The notes under the pieces: model-generated
The model's database searches: none
What the model was told of the DNA's origin: nothing
Seen by the model: the letters and a program-made list of their open reading frames with translations, nothing else
Translations under genes and position numbers: made by a program
DNA from: Bacteroidota bacterium
Lineage (GTDB): Bacteria > Bacteroidota > Bacteroidia > Bacteroidales > FEN-979
NCBI GenBank assembly: GCA_026391355.1
Contig: JAPLDH010000050.1
Coordinates: 1-64,000 of the forward strand
Reading direction: 5' to 3'
DNA length: 64,000 bases
In this document: in pieces, positions 17,370 through 26,085 of the stretch
Numbering within the stretch: the stretch's first letter is position 1
Layout: the number at the start of each line of letters is the position of its first letter

Positions 17370-18170
17370 TTATCCTCCGATAAAATGAAAAAGATCATTT
17401 GTGTTGGCCAATCCTTTTTCAGGCTTACTTTCTATGGCTTTTAGGAGCGCTTCCCTGATACCATATTCCCTGATACTGAAAGCAAGGTCATTGAAAAGGC
17501 ATGGTTTTATCCATCCATTTGCCGTTAACCTTAACCGGTTACATTTAACACAGTTGCCGCCATCACCGTTTTCGACCAGGGCAAAACACCCTGTCTCCAG
17601 GTTCATCTCATGGATGAACCTGGCTTCAAGGTCATTTTTCCTGCAGAAATCCCTGACCTCGGCGGCATCCGGTTCTGAGGAGGAGTTCCTTACCACGCAG
17701 TTTATTTTGACAGGGGTCAGTCCTGCTTTTTTCGCTGCATCGATACCTTCAAAGACGTCGTCAATGTTGCCTCCCCGTGTAATCTGGCTGAACTTATCAC
17801 GATCCACGGTATCAAGACTGATATTGATCCTGTGTAAACCCGCCTTAACAAGGTCTTTGGCATATTTTGCAAGCAGGGTGCCGTTCGTTGTAAGCCCAAG
17901 ATCGAGGATGCCATCTGTTTTCGCGAGCATTTCCACGAACTGCACAATACCTTTTCTGACCAACGGCTCACCTCCTGTTATCCGCACCCTGGATATCCCC
18001 AGTTTAACAGCTTCCTTCACTACCGCGATCATCTCCTCATAGGATAGAATCTCATTATGGCTGATCAACCGGATCCCCCCGGCAGGCATACAGTATAAAC
18101 ACCGGAGGTTGCAACGGTCCGTCACGGATATCCGCAGATAATTGATCTCCCTGTTAAACCTGTCGTACAT
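17370..18170 (-). CDS. moaA: GTP 3',8-cyclase, short form
   Basis: A 266-residue radical SAM protein. The N-terminal cluster motif is CNLRCLYC (Cx3Cx2C) with RITGGEPL following. The C-terminal cluster motif is CVKCNRLRLTANGWIKPC (Cx2Cx13C). The protein ends in a Gly-Gly dipeptide (FIGG), required for activity in MoaA. About 50-60 residues usually found between FIxFM and the second cluster are absent (FIHEMNLETGCFALVENGDG instead), so it is shorter than the usual 320-340. All catalytic elements remain, and I think it is functional. It overlaps moeA by 17 bp. Confidence 0.92.
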   Translation of the reverse strand: MYDRFNREINYLRISVTDRCNLRCLYCMPAGGIRLISHNEILSYEEMIAVVKEAVKLGISRVRITGGEPLVRKGIVQFVEMLAKTDGILDLGLTTNGTLLAKYAKDLVKAGLHRINISLDTVDRDKFSQITRGGNIDDVFEGIDAAKKAGLTPVKINCVVRNSSSEPDAAEVRDFCRKNDLEARFIHEMNLETGCFALVENGDGGNCVKCNRLRLTANGWIKPCLFNDLAFSIREYGIREALLKAIESKPEKGLANTNDLFHFIGG

Positions 18171-19326
18171 TGACCAATTCTCCTTTTTTCAGAACGGATT
18201 GTCCGATTGCCATAGAAACAATTCCATCGGCATTTGTATATGCATTGATATGTGCTGACCCATGGTATTCAACCGGGATTAATTCCCCTTTTACAATTTT
18301 TACCGGGAAAAAGGATTGACGTGTTGATTTTTTGCGGGAATAATCTGTGCCCATCGGGAGGAGAATATCCGGGGCTACGAAGCTGCCCCCCGTCAGTTTC
18401 AGGATGAACGGCCTGACCAGTATCTCAAATAAAACAAATGAAGATACCGGGTTTCCGGGGAGTCCGAAAATGTAATGATCATCCATCTTTCCAAAAACAG
18501 TAGGTTTTCCGGGTTGGATTGCAATGCGCTGAAATAATATCTCCACGCCGGCTTTTTTAAGAACATCCGGAACAAAGTCATAATCGCCCATAGAGACTCC
18601 ACCCGTCAGCAGAACAAGGTCATAAGCATGAATCGCATGATCAAGTATTTGATACAACGAATGCTGGTCATCGAGCGCAATGCCAAGGTATTGAGGTATT
18701 GCCCCCGCTTTTGTGACCTGGGCTATCAGTTGCCAGGCATTCGAATTCCTGATCTTTGAAGGAGCGGGTTTTGTATCCGGTTCCACCAATTCATCACCGG
18801 TTGAAATAATTCCGATGTTCACCTGCCTGTATATCAATGGGTTTGTTATTCCTGCAGTCGCCAGAACCGCAATATGTTGCGGCTGGATCCAGGTTCCCGG
18901 GGAAAGAAGTTTTTCTCCTTTTTTAATATCCTCACCCCGGTAACATATGTTTTTAAGGGATTTGTTCTTTGTGAAACGGATGAAATGATCGGGCATCTCA
19001 ACGATATCTTCGACCATCAGTACCCCATCTGCCCCTTCCGGAACCATGGCTCCGGTCATGATCTTTGAACATTCCCCTTTACCAATTTGCATTGAAGGAA
19101 CTACTCCTGCTGGAATTAACCCAATCACCCGGAGTGGATCGTGAATATCCAGCAACCGGCAGGCATATCCGTCAACAGCAGCTTTATCAAACGGGGGCAT
19201 CTCCATATCGGAAAAAATATCCTCTGCCAATACCCTGTTGAGGGAGGAGGAGAGGGGTACTCTTTCTGTTCCGGGGTTATATGCCTGGCTAAGGACAATG
19301 TTGGTTGCTTGTTCGAAAGAAAGCAT
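18154..19326 (-). CDS. moeA: Molybdopterin molybdotransferase
   Basis: A 390-residue protein with the MoeA order. The N-terminal part carries MPPFDKAAVDGYAC and KIMTGAMVPEGADGVLMVED. The central MoCF domain carries STGDELVEP, LTGGVSMGDYDFVPDVL and GLPGNPVSSFV. The C-terminal domain ends in ADGIVSMAIGQ. It inserts molybdate or tungstate into adenylylated molybdopterin. It is the first of the four-gene cofactor operon. A tract of ACTTACAACT-type repeats lies between it and the ABC transporter genes. Confidence 0.94.
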   Translation of the reverse strand: MLSFEQATNIVLSQAYNPGTERVPLSSSLNRVLAEDIFSDMEMPPFDKAAVDGYACRLLDIHDPLRVIGLIPAGVVPSMQIGKGECSKIMTGAMVPEGADGVLMVEDIVEMPDHFIRFTKNKSLKNICYRGEDIKKGEKLLSPGTWIQPQHIAVLATAGITNPLIYRQVNIGIISTGDELVEPDTKPAPSKIRNSNAWQLIAQVTKAGAIPQYLGIALDDQHSLYQILDHAIHAYDLVLLTGGVSMGDYDFVPDVLKKAGVEILFQRIAIQPGKPTVFGKMDDHYIFGLPGNPVSSFVLFEILVRPFILKLTGGSFVAPDILLPMGTDYSRKKSTRQSFFPVKIVKGELIPVEYHGSAHINAYTNADGIVSMAIGQSVLKKGELVNVRQV

Positions 19327-19396
19327 GAGGAATTAACAAATTACGATTTACGACTTACGACTTATAACTTACAACTTACAACTTACAACTTATTGA
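19327..19396. repeat. Tandem ACTTACAACT/ACTTACGACT words
   Basis: About six degenerate 10-11 bp copies between moeA and the ABC ATPase gene. It belongs to the same kind of word-like intergenic repeat seen at 21300-21385, 31110-31175, 51360-51455 and 62820-62900. There are no unique spacers, so it is not a CRISPR array. Confidence 0.7.
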
Positions 19397-19410
19397 TGCA
19401 AAGGTACAAA

Positions 19411-20463
19411 TTATGAGGGTATAAAGCGGAGTGAAGTGGCTTTGAAGCTGATCCAGATGGTTTTGCCCTCTTCAAGTGAGAGATGCACCATGGATTCGCG
19501 TGTAATCAAAGCATGAATGACCACCCCTATATCCACGAGGACTTCAATTCCTGACCTTGACGGGATCAGTTCCTTCACAACTCCTTCAAAATTATTAATG
19601 GCGCTTGAATCGAGTCTATGTAAAGATAGCAGAATATCCTCTGCCCGGATCATGAGGTAACCGGTACCGGACGTACATTCACCTGGAAGGCAGACGGATA
19701 TCCTGTTATTAATTAAAACGGTAGCCTGATTCTGTTCATTTGCAGCGGAAACGTTAAAGAAATTCTTAACCCCTGTAAAATGAGCAATAAATCCGGATTT
19801 GGGATTTTGAAAGATCTCTTCCGGAGTACCGGATTGCAGGATCTCTCCATCATGGATTACAGCAATCTTATTTCCCAGAGAGATCGCTTCTTCATAATCG
19901 TGTGTTACATGAATGATGGTTTGTCCATTTTTGTTCAATCCCCTTAATAATTTTCTGAGTTCTTCACGCAGGTGGGTATCCATGGAAGCCAGGGGTTCGT
20001 CAAGCAAAAGGATCAGGGGTTCCTGTATCAACGTACGGGCAAGGGCGATCCGTTGTAATTCGCCCCCTGACAGTGTAGCAGGTTTGCGGGATAACAGGGA
20101 TCCTATCCCCATTTTTTCCGCTATGTTTTTCACTTTCAGGTTTCTTTCTGAATGGGGAAAATGCTTTCCATGTAACGGGTAACCGACATTCTCGGCGACA
20201 GTCATGTGAGGAAATACAGCATGATCCTGGAAAACCAGTCCAATACGGCGGTGCTGGATCTTTTCGTGCGTGATATCCCGTTGGTTGAGCATTACCTGGC
20301 CGGAATCAGGAATGACGAGTCCGGCAATGGTTTCAAGAACCATCGATTTTCCGGCACCTGAAACACCGAGGAGAATAAAATAGTCGCCTTTTTCCACGGT
20401 AAAGTTGATGGATTTCAGGGAGAAGGCGCCTTTATTGACAGAAATATTTTTTAATTCAAGCAT
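19411..20463 (-). CDS. Tungstate/molybdate ABC transporter, ATP-binding protein
   Basis: A 350-residue ATPase. Walker A is GVSGAGKSM, the signature is LSGGELQRIALA, Walker B is LILLLDEPLASMD, and the H-loop is IHVTHDYEEA. Residues 285-350 form a TOBE domain, which binds oxyanion in ModC/WtpC proteins. The gene follows the permease by 46 bp on the minus strand. With the WtpA-like binding protein it makes an importer of tungstate or molybdate; the binding-protein type favours tungstate. Confidence 0.9.
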   Translation of the reverse strand: MLELKNISVNKGAFSLKSINFTVEKGDYFILLGVSGAGKSMVLETIAGLVIPDSGQVMLNQRDITHEKIQHRRIGLVFQDHAVFPHMTVAENVGYPLHGKHFPHSERNLKVKNIAEKMGIGSLLSRKPATLSGGELQRIALARTLIQEPLILLLDEPLASMDTHLREELRKLLRGLNKNGQTIIHVTHDYEEAISLGNKIAVIHDGEILQSGTPEEIFQNPKSGFIAHFTGVKNFFNVSAANEQNQATVLINNRISVCLPGECTSGTGYLMIRAEDILLSLHRLDSSAINNFEGVVKELIPSRSGIEVLVDIGVVIHALITRESMVHLSLEEGKTIWISFKATSLRFIPS

Positions 20464-20509
20464 CGTCAGCTATTGTGATAGGATCTTTTCCATATGATAT
20501 TTTTCTGAT

Positions 20510-21313
20510 CTATCGTTTTGAAGATTCACTGTTTTTTTCCTTGGCAAGATACCGTAAAAGAATAAAGAGGGTCAGTGTGATCAGGATGAACAGCACGGAA
20601 ACGGGCCTTGCATACTTAAGGCCAAATGCGCCAAAGCGTTCATAGATCAGCACAGGAGTAACCATTGGGTGATAGGCCACGATGGCAACGGCTCCGAATT
20701 CACTCATTCCCCTGGCGAACATCAGGATGAGTCCTGAAACAATGTTCCTCCAGGCAAGAGGTAAAGAGATGGTGAAAAATACCCTGACAGGGGAAGCACC
20801 CAACGTCAGGGCGGCCTTTTCCAACCGTTCAGGAACACCCAGAAAACCATCTCTGGCTGCATTTATCAGGTAGGGAATACTGACAAATGCCATGGCTACT
20901 GCAATTCCGGCAGGGGCTCCGACAAAATCAAGGCCTATTAGAGATCCCATCTTTCCGAGTATGGAATTCCTTGAAACAAAGCCAAGGATGGCAATCCCGG
21001 CTGCTGAATGGGGTATCACCACGGGAAGATCAATGATGCCGGTAATGAGCTTTTTTAATGGAAACGATTTCCGGGCCAGTAAATAAGAGAGAGGTACAGC
21101 AGCGATCGCAAAAAAGAGGGTTGTTGCCATCGATATCCATATTGTCAGCCAGATGCTTTGCCGCACTTCGGGTTCTTTCGCTGTATCAAACAGCGAAACA
21201 GGAGAGGTAGCCAGGAACATCCCCAGCAACGGGGAGAGGATGAAGAGCAGTACCAGGGCACCGAGCAGGAGGAAAATACTATGGAGAAGGGAGAACTTCA
21301 ATTCATTGACCAT
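20510..21313 (-). CDS. Tungstate/molybdate ABC transporter, permease
   Basis: A 267-residue inner-membrane protein with about six hydrophobic helices. The cytoplasmic EAA loop is AALTLGASPVRVFFTISLPLAWRN in essence (EKAALTLGA then LPLAWRN). IDLPVVIPHSAAGIAIL is the typical ModB/WtpB segment before it. It pairs with the ATPase downstream. An ACCATTTACC word-repeat tract separates it from the next gene upstream. Confidence 0.9.
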   Translation of the reverse strand: MVNELKFSLLHSIFLLLGALVLLFILSPLLGMFLATSPVSLFDTAKEPEVRQSIWLTIWISMATTLFFAIAAVPLSYLLARKSFPLKKLITGIIDLPVVIPHSAAGIAILGFVSRNSILGKMGSLIGLDFVGAPAGIAVAMAFVSIPYLINAARDGFLGVPERLEKAALTLGASPVRVFFTISLPLAWRNIVSGLILMFARGMSEFGAVAIVAYHPMVTPVLIYERFGAFGLKYARPVSVLFILITLTLFILLRYLAKEKNSESSKR

Positions 21314-21385
21314 TTACCATTTACCATTGACTATTGCATTTACCATTTACTATTGACCATTAACTCACCAGTTCACCAGCTCACC
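21300..21385. repeat. Tandem CATTTACCATT and CTCACCAGTT words
   Basis: Two kinds of short words (ATTGACCATTTACC and AACTCACCAG) are repeated several times in the gap before the permease gene and overlap its first codons. No structure or coding signal is evident. Confidence 0.6.
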
Positions 21386-21388
21386 AGT

Positions 21389-22477
21389 TTATAAAGTGCT
21401 AAACCTTATCTCAGCGACTGCCTTTACAGCCCTGTCGGAAAAGAAATCACCACCGGGAAAAAGCCGGAATTTTCCCCCATCCTTTTCATTATCCTTACAG
21501 GGAACCAGCAGGAGGTCCGATTGGTCATTCCTGTTCATCACCTCACTGAATGAGAATACTGAACGATAGCCATCCATCGCGATAATGGCAAACAACCCTG
21601 TTTTCAAATTTTTCTTATCCAAAGGGATATATTTTCCGAGGAGCTCTTTCATGTAAATGCCGGTAAAAGGCTCCGTACTGTGAATTCCGCGACCCCTGCC
21701 ATAAAAGATCGTATGGACGGTTTCCAACTGTTCTTCCTTGGGTAATTCTTTGATCGTGGCCAATGTTTTATCATCAGATAAAATGTTCATCGACGGTGAA
21801 TACAAAGGGGACATTCCGCGATTGACAGGAATCGACTTCTCATATGATTTAACTGTGATCTTTACAGGATTTGAGATATTCCTTTCGGTAATAAGGTCCT
21901 TTGCGGCAATCAGTTTCCTTTCACCAGGTAAGGGCCAATGATCCTTGGTTTTACTGGGAACGATGCAGGAAACATCAGTGGCAATGATAATGTTGTGAAG
22001 GTTGACCGGATAATAAATCTCTCCCCAGCTGATGATGACCTTTTCACCTTTATCGTTCTCGATTTCAACATAAAGATCAATGATTGACGGGAATGTTTCC
22101 CTGTTTTTCTTTTTAATGTACCTGTTATTTAAAATATCGAACAGGGAATAACCATCATACCGATACGCACCGATAAATTTATCTTTCCCATCCGCAGTCA
22201 GTAAGGTTTCCTTAATAATGACTGAATGTTTCGGCAGTAAAGTAAGGTCAACGAATCCCGGGTTCTCAACCTCTCCGGCGATTTCCAGTTGTCCGCCATT
22301 CAGGGGATAGGTTGGAGTGTTATCATAGAAGTTATTGTTTCTGTCGGAGGTATCCATTGTCATTTCAGGAATTTTCATGGGTTCTTTGCTTTCGGGTATC
22401 TTTTGTCCGAATGAGTTATGTGGTATGATCATACCAAAAAAAATAGTGATAAGGAGGATTCCGGATGATTTTCTCAT
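21389..22477 (-). CDS. Secreted protein with two sulfite-oxidase-fold-like domains
   Basis: A 362-residue protein with a signal peptide (LLITIFFGMIIPHNSFGQ). Two regions look alike: residues 65-215 (LEIAGEVENPGFVDLTLL, YRYDGYSLFDIL) and 235-362 (FTGIYMKELLGKY, AIIAMDGYRSVFSFSE). They have the layout of the molybdopterin-binding sulfite-oxidase-like domain, but the cofactor-ligating Cys is not at the expected place in either. It may bind oxyanion or ligand without cofactor. It lies between the binding protein (60 bp) and permease genes, so it is probably part of the tungstate uptake operon and acts in the periplasm. Function is unknown. Confidence 0.55.
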   Translation of the reverse strand: MRKSSGILLITIFFGMIIPHNSFGQKIPESKEPMKIPEMTMDTSDRNNNFYDNTPTYPLNGGQLEIAGEVENPGFVDLTLLPKHSVIIKETLLTADGKDKFIGAYRYDGYSLFDILNNRYIKKKNRETFPSIIDLYVEIENDKGEKVIISWGEIYYPVNLHNIIIATDVSCIVPSKTKDHWPLPGERKLIAAKDLITERNISNPVKITVKSYEKSIPVNRGMSPLYSPSMNILSDDKTLATIKELPKEEQLETVHTIFYGRGRGIHSTEPFTGIYMKELLGKYIPLDKKNLKTGLFAIIAMDGYRSVFSFSEVMNRNDQSDLLLVPCKDNEKDGGKFRLFPGGDFFSDRAVKAVAEIRFSTL

Positions 22478-22537
22478 GTCAGGAATAGTTAGACAACCGC
22501 CGGTTTAAGGTTCTTCCGGGTTATTTGAAAAAAAATG

Positions 22538-23506
22538 TTATTTCGATGGTTTTGCAAAAGGTTTCAGCTCTTTTGGCAGCTTTTCGTAATTCTTTGTTTC
22601 CATAGGGATTACCGATGGCTGACCATTTTGTTCAACAATTTTCATCCCTTTATCTTTGGAAAGGAAAAACTGAAGGAAAGCAATGGCTGCGGTTTTATTG
22701 GGCGCATCCCGGAGCATGGTGAGACTATATACCATCGGCTCGCCTTTCACCGTCTCCTTTTTCCCGGGCTCTTTCCCGGTGATCTCTGCCACTGCTGTTG
22801 CATACCGGCTTGCAAATGCAGGATTTTTAAGGTTGATCTCATCCGGAAGGAGCAGGTATTTCAGTTTGTGCTGGATAGCTACCGAACGGTAGAGGAAAAT
22901 ATAATCAACGCTGCCGGTTTCGAGTAACGCCAGCAGATCGACCTCTTTCGGACGGATTAAGTTCTTGTTTTTGTTACTGATTGAATTCGTCAATCCGGGT
23001 TTTTTATAATACTTCTCAGCAAGTTGCAGCATCATGACCGTTCGATATCCACAGGGATCCGCATTGGGGTCGGCCCGGCCAAAGGCGACGTCCTCTTTCA
23101 GCAGCAGATCAAACCAGTTTTTGTTGTTTATCTCCGTTGCATGGCGCGATTTTTCAGAGTAAACGATACAAAGCTCATTTGTGGCGAATTTGAGGTTCCA
23201 GTCAGCATATTCCGGGATAAGCATGTTATCAATCACTCCATAATCAGAAGAGGCAAGAATATCGCATGGTTTGTTCAGGTCAGTGATCTTGCGTGCAGAT
23301 GCCACGCTGCCTGCTGATTCCATGAGCACTTTCACGTCAGGATAAAGTTTATTGAATTCTGCCGCTGCTTCTTTCATGGGTACAGAAAGACTGCCGGCGT
23401 GGAATATGACCAGGTCACCCTGTATTCCTGTTGATTTATGTTGAGCCATCATTCCCGGATTATTCATAAAACCAAAGAGCAAAAATAGTATCAGTACCTT
23501 CTTCAT
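22538..23506 (-). CDS. wtpA: WtpA-like tungstate/molybdate-binding protein
   Basis: A 322-residue periplasmic protein with a signal peptide ending near MMAQ. The family motifs are LVIFHAGSLSVPMKE near the start, ILASSDYGVID, YADWNLKFATNELCIVY, and RADPNADPCGYRTVM with the metal-oxyanion ligand region. These are the motifs of the WtpA/archaeal type, which prefers tungstate, rather than of classical ModA. It is the first gene of the uptake operon. Specificity for tungstate is inferred from family type and from the AOR gene nearby. Confidence 0.88.
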   Translation of the reverse strand: MKKVLILFLLFGFMNNPGMMAQHKSTGIQGDLVIFHAGSLSVPMKEAAAEFNKLYPDVKVLMESAGSVASARKITDLNKPCDILASSDYGVIDNMLIPEYADWNLKFATNELCIVYSEKSRHATEINNKNWFDLLLKEDVAFGRADPNADPCGYRTVMMLQLAEKYYKKPGLTNSISNKNKNLIRPKEVDLLALLETGSVDYIFLYRSVAIQHKLKYLLLPDEINLKNPAFASRYATAVAEITGKEPGKKETVKGEPMVYSLTMLRDAPNKTAAIAFLQFFLSKDKGMKIVEQNGQPSVIPMETKNYEKLPKELKPFAKPSK

Positions 23507-23569
23507 AGCGTTGAACTTTTATTATTTATTGGGTTATCTCACCCCCCGGTAAGGAGGTTTTATCTTATC

Positions 23570-23944
23570 CTATTTCAGATCGGCAATAAATTGTTCGAAA
23601 CCTTCCTGTATCACGGAATCTACTGAAGCATGGAAGGTGTCGAATGCTTTCACCAGGCGTTTTCCTTCTGCTGTAAGGACTGTATTCCCCCCATCACTGC
23701 CGCCACGGTGTTTCTCAAGTAAAGGAAAGCCGAAAAACTGTTCGATCTTTCGAAGGTTCCCCCAGGTCCTGCGATAGGTGTAACCCAATTCGTCGCAAGC
23801 GGCTTTCAAGGAGCCTTTTTCTTCTATCAGTTTCAGCATTTGCCATTTACCATCTCCAAGGATCCCCTGTTCCCGGGCATCAGACATCCATATCTTATAA
23901 TGTAGTTGAATACTATCAAGCCTGCCGGTAAATTTTGTCCCCAT
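23570..23944 (-). CDS. modE: ModE-type molybdate/tungstate-responsive regulator
   Basis: A 124-residue protein starting MGTKFTGRLDSIQLHYKIW. It has the ModE N-terminal winged helix (GDGKWQMLKLIEEKGSLKA, GYTYRRTWGNLRKIE, then HRGGSDGGNTVLTAEG). No C-terminal molybdate-binding Di-Mop domain is present, so metal sensing may need another protein or a bound cofactor. I choose ATG 23944; the further upstream in-frame GTG at 23980 would lie inside the operator. A palindrome matching a ModE box lies 36 bp upstream. It is the first gene before wtpA, 63 bp away. Confidence 0.87.
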   Translation of the reverse strand: MGTKFTGRLDSIQLHYKIWMSDAREQGILGDGKWQMLKLIEEKGSLKAACDELGYTYRRTWGNLRKIEQFFGFPLLEKHRGGSDGGNTVLTAEGKRLVKAFDTFHASVDSVIQEGFEQFIADLK

Positions 23945-23961
23945 CGTTCTTCTCTTTACCG

Positions 23962-23969
23962 CAAAATTA
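23962..23969 (-). promoter_or_regulatory. Predicted -7 element of the modE promoter
   Basis: TAATTTTG on the minus strand fits TAnnTTTG. It places the start near 23956. The ModE box lies at 23980-24003, over the expected -33 region, as expected for repression. Confidence 0.5.
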
Positions 23970-23979
23970 GAATATTTCA

Positions 23980-24003
23980 CGATATGTTTAATTTTGCATA
24001 TCG
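23980..24003. promoter_or_regulatory. Putative ModE box 1 (modE/pruA intergenic)
   Basis: A perfect inverted repeat: CGATATG, ten bases (TTTAATTTTG), CATATCG. Size and AT-rich half-sites resemble the ModE operators of proteobacteria (a long inverted repeat around CGTTATAT). It lies in the divergent region between modE and pruA. An identical design occurs upstream of the AOR gene (28327-28350). Confidence 0.75.
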
Positions 24004-24041
24004 AAAAAAATATATATAATTTAGAATCAATCTAAAAAACG

Positions 24042-24049
24042 TACCTTTG
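24042..24049 (+). promoter_or_regulatory. Predicted -7 element of the pruA promoter
   Basis: TACCTTTG fits TAnnTTTG and lies 19 bp before the pruA ATG. Its -33 region would be near 24019, 16 bp from the ModE box. Confidence 0.5.
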
Positions 24050-24068
24050 TAAAATCAAAACAAGCACT

Positions 24069-25709
24069 ATGAACAATGCAATTTTTCAAATGGACCGGCC
24101 TGATAATGAACATGTTTATGATTATGCACCGGGTTGTAAGGAAAGAAAAGCGCTGAATGCTGAACTGGAGAGGCTGAGCAGCGTGATCACGGAGATACCA
24201 CTGATCATCGGAGGAAAAGAGATCAGGACGGGAAATACCGGTAATGTAGTGATGCCGCATGATCATGCCCATGTAGTTGCAACCTATCATAAGGCCGGGG
24301 AAAAAGAGGTGAAGATGGCCATTGATGAAGCCTTGAAAGCACACAGGGAATGGTCGGCGATCTCCTGGGTGGAGAGGGTTTCAATAAATCTTAAGATAGC
24401 TGAACTGATCGCAAAGAAGTACCGTTTTCTGATGAACGCTGCAACCATGGCGGGTCAGGGGAAAAATGCATACCAGGCAGAAATTGATGCTGCATGCGAG
24501 GTAATCGATTACCTCAGGTTCAATGCTTTTTTTGCATCAGAAATTTACAAGCTCCAGCCGGGTTCACAGCCCGGGATCATAAATCGTTTTGAATACCGGC
24601 CGCTGGAAGGTTTTGTTTTCACCGTTTCACCGTTTAATTTCACGGCGATCGGGTCGAACCTGAACATGGCGCCTGTACTCATGGGCAATACGGTTGTCTG
24701 GAAACCGTCAACAACCGCATTATTGTCGAATTATTTCCTGATGAAGATATACCAGGAAGCAGGTATTCCTGACGGTGTGATCAATTTTCTCCCGGGATCG
24801 GGAGGGATGATCGGAAATATTGTTTTCCGGCATCCTGAATTTGCAGGATTACATTTTACGGGATCTACAGCAACCTTTAATGAGATTTGGAAGAATATTG
24901 CGGATAATATAGGGAATTACAGGTCATATCCGAGAATAGTAGGAGAAACGGGGGGTAAGGATTTTATTTTTGTGCATCCTTCCGCTGATCCGCAGGAGGT
25001 GGCGGTTGCCATTGTCCGGGGTGCATTCGAATTTCAGGGACAGAAATGTTCTGCTGCCTCACGCGGCTATATACCGGAATCGCTGTGGGAAGATATCAAG
25101 GCCAGGATCAAAGAGATGATTTCGAGGATAACCGTGGGCGATGTCACCGAATTCAGCAATTTCATGAATGCAGTGATCGATGATAAATCGTATGAGAACA
25201 TCATGAATTATATCGGATATGCGAGGAATTCCAAGGATGCAGAAATTATTACCGGAGGGAAAGGAGATAAAACAAAAGGGTATTTCATTGAACCTACTAT
25301 TATCCAGGTGAAGGATCCTCATTTTAAAACCATGGAGGAGGAGATTTTTGGCCCGGTAATGTCGATTTATGTTTACAAGGACAAGGATCTAAAAGAGACA
25401 CTAAAGATATGTGATGCAACTTCGCCGTATGCATTGACCGGGTCGGTATTTTCGAAAGACCGCGAAGCGCTCGCTGAAGCCTGCAGAATTCTCCGGTATG
25501 CTGCAGGGAATATCTATTTCAATGATAAACCCTCGGGAGCAGTTGTAGGCCAGCAACCATTTGGGGGCGCCAGGGCATCGGGTACCAACGATAAATCCGG
25601 GTCTTACCTGAACCTTTTACGATGGACCAATCCGCGAACGATCAAGGAAACCCTGATCCCACCTACAGAGTTTACCTATCCTTTCATGAAGGAAGACCGG
25701 TGTCATTGA
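24069..25709 (+). CDS. pruA: L-glutamate gamma-semialdehyde dehydrogenase
   Basis: A 546-residue aldehyde dehydrogenase of the 1-pyrroline-5-carboxylate dehydrogenase type. The NAD-binding signatures VVWKPSTTALLSN and HFTGSTATFNEIW are present. The catalytic Glu is in GETGGKDFIF and the Cys in GQKCSAASRGYIP. It oxidises glutamate semialdehyde to glutamate in proline breakdown. A PutP-like symporter gene lies 5.5 kb to the right. It reads away from modE across a putative ModE box and ends directly before the DUF3795 stop codon. Confidence 0.95.
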   Translation: MNNAIFQMDRPDNEHVYDYAPGCKERKALNAELERLSSVITEIPLIIGGKEIRTGNTGNVVMPHDHAHVVATYHKAGEKEVKMAIDEALKAHREWSAISWVERVSINLKIAELIAKKYRFLMNAATMAGQGKNAYQAEIDAACEVIDYLRFNAFFASEIYKLQPGSQPGIINRFEYRPLEGFVFTVSPFNFTAIGSNLNMAPVLMGNTVVWKPSTTALLSNYFLMKIYQEAGIPDGVINFLPGSGGMIGNIVFRHPEFAGLHFTGSTATFNEIWKNIADNIGNYRSYPRIVGETGGKDFIFVHPSADPQEVAVAIVRGAFEFQGQKCSAASRGYIPESLWEDIKARIKEMISRITVGDVTEFSNFMNAVIDDKSYENIMNYIGYARNSKDAEIITGGKGDKTKGYFIEPTIIQVKDPHFKTMEEEIFGPVMSIYVYKDKDLKETLKICDATSPYALTGSVFSKDREALAEACRILRYAAGNIYFNDKPSGAVVGQQPFGGARASGTNDKSGSYLNLLRWTNPRTIKETLIPPTEFTYPFMKEDRCH

Positions 25710-26060
25710 TCAATTCCGCTTGATGGACTGGAGCTTGTTCTCCGCCATGAATCTGGCGAATCCCTCATAACCCGATTCCCTGATCATTGCGATGCAGGCC
25801 TTTCGATCGGATTTGAACAGCACGGCGAAGATTTTCGACATGAAATTATTGAATTTCTTACACTCCATGACATCCGTAAAATCCTTACAGTCTGCACAAC
25901 TCTGGTAACCATGTTCAATGTTGCATGCCCTGATTTTACACCAGCCTGCTTTATTATTTTCATGGCAACCCGGACATTTATCCTTTAAATAGGATTTACA
26001 GGATCCACAGTACAGTCCGCAATAAGCGATCAGGTTTTTGTCGGCAGTGATTTCTTTCAT
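25710..26060 (-). CDS. DUF3795 cysteine-rich protein
   Basis: A 116-residue protein starting MKEITADKNLIAYCGLYCG. Ten Cys residues are spread over the first 75 positions (CGLYCGSCKSYLKDKCPGC, then WCKIRAC and CADC), which fits the DUF3795 family and suggests metal or cluster binding. It follows the AOR stop by 25 bp on the same strand, so it is probably co-transcribed with AOR. This invites a role in electron transfer or maturation, but that is inference. Confidence 0.8.
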   Translation of the reverse strand: MKEITADKNLIAYCGLYCGSCKSYLKDKCPGCHENNKAGWCKIRACNIEHGYQSCADCKDFTDVMECKKFNNFMSKIFAVLFKSDRKACIAMIRESGYEGFARFMAENKLQSIKRN

Positions 26061-26085
26061 AAGGTTTGTATTTATTATTGGATTG

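Noticed and set aside
17401-18042. Plus-strand open frame opposite moaA
   Set aside because: A shadow frame; moaA motifs on the minus strand are unambiguous.
19327-19396. Candidate CRISPR array or riboswitch before the ABC ATPase gene
   Set aside because: Degenerate 10-bp tandem words without spacers; no conserved aptamer-like pairing visible.
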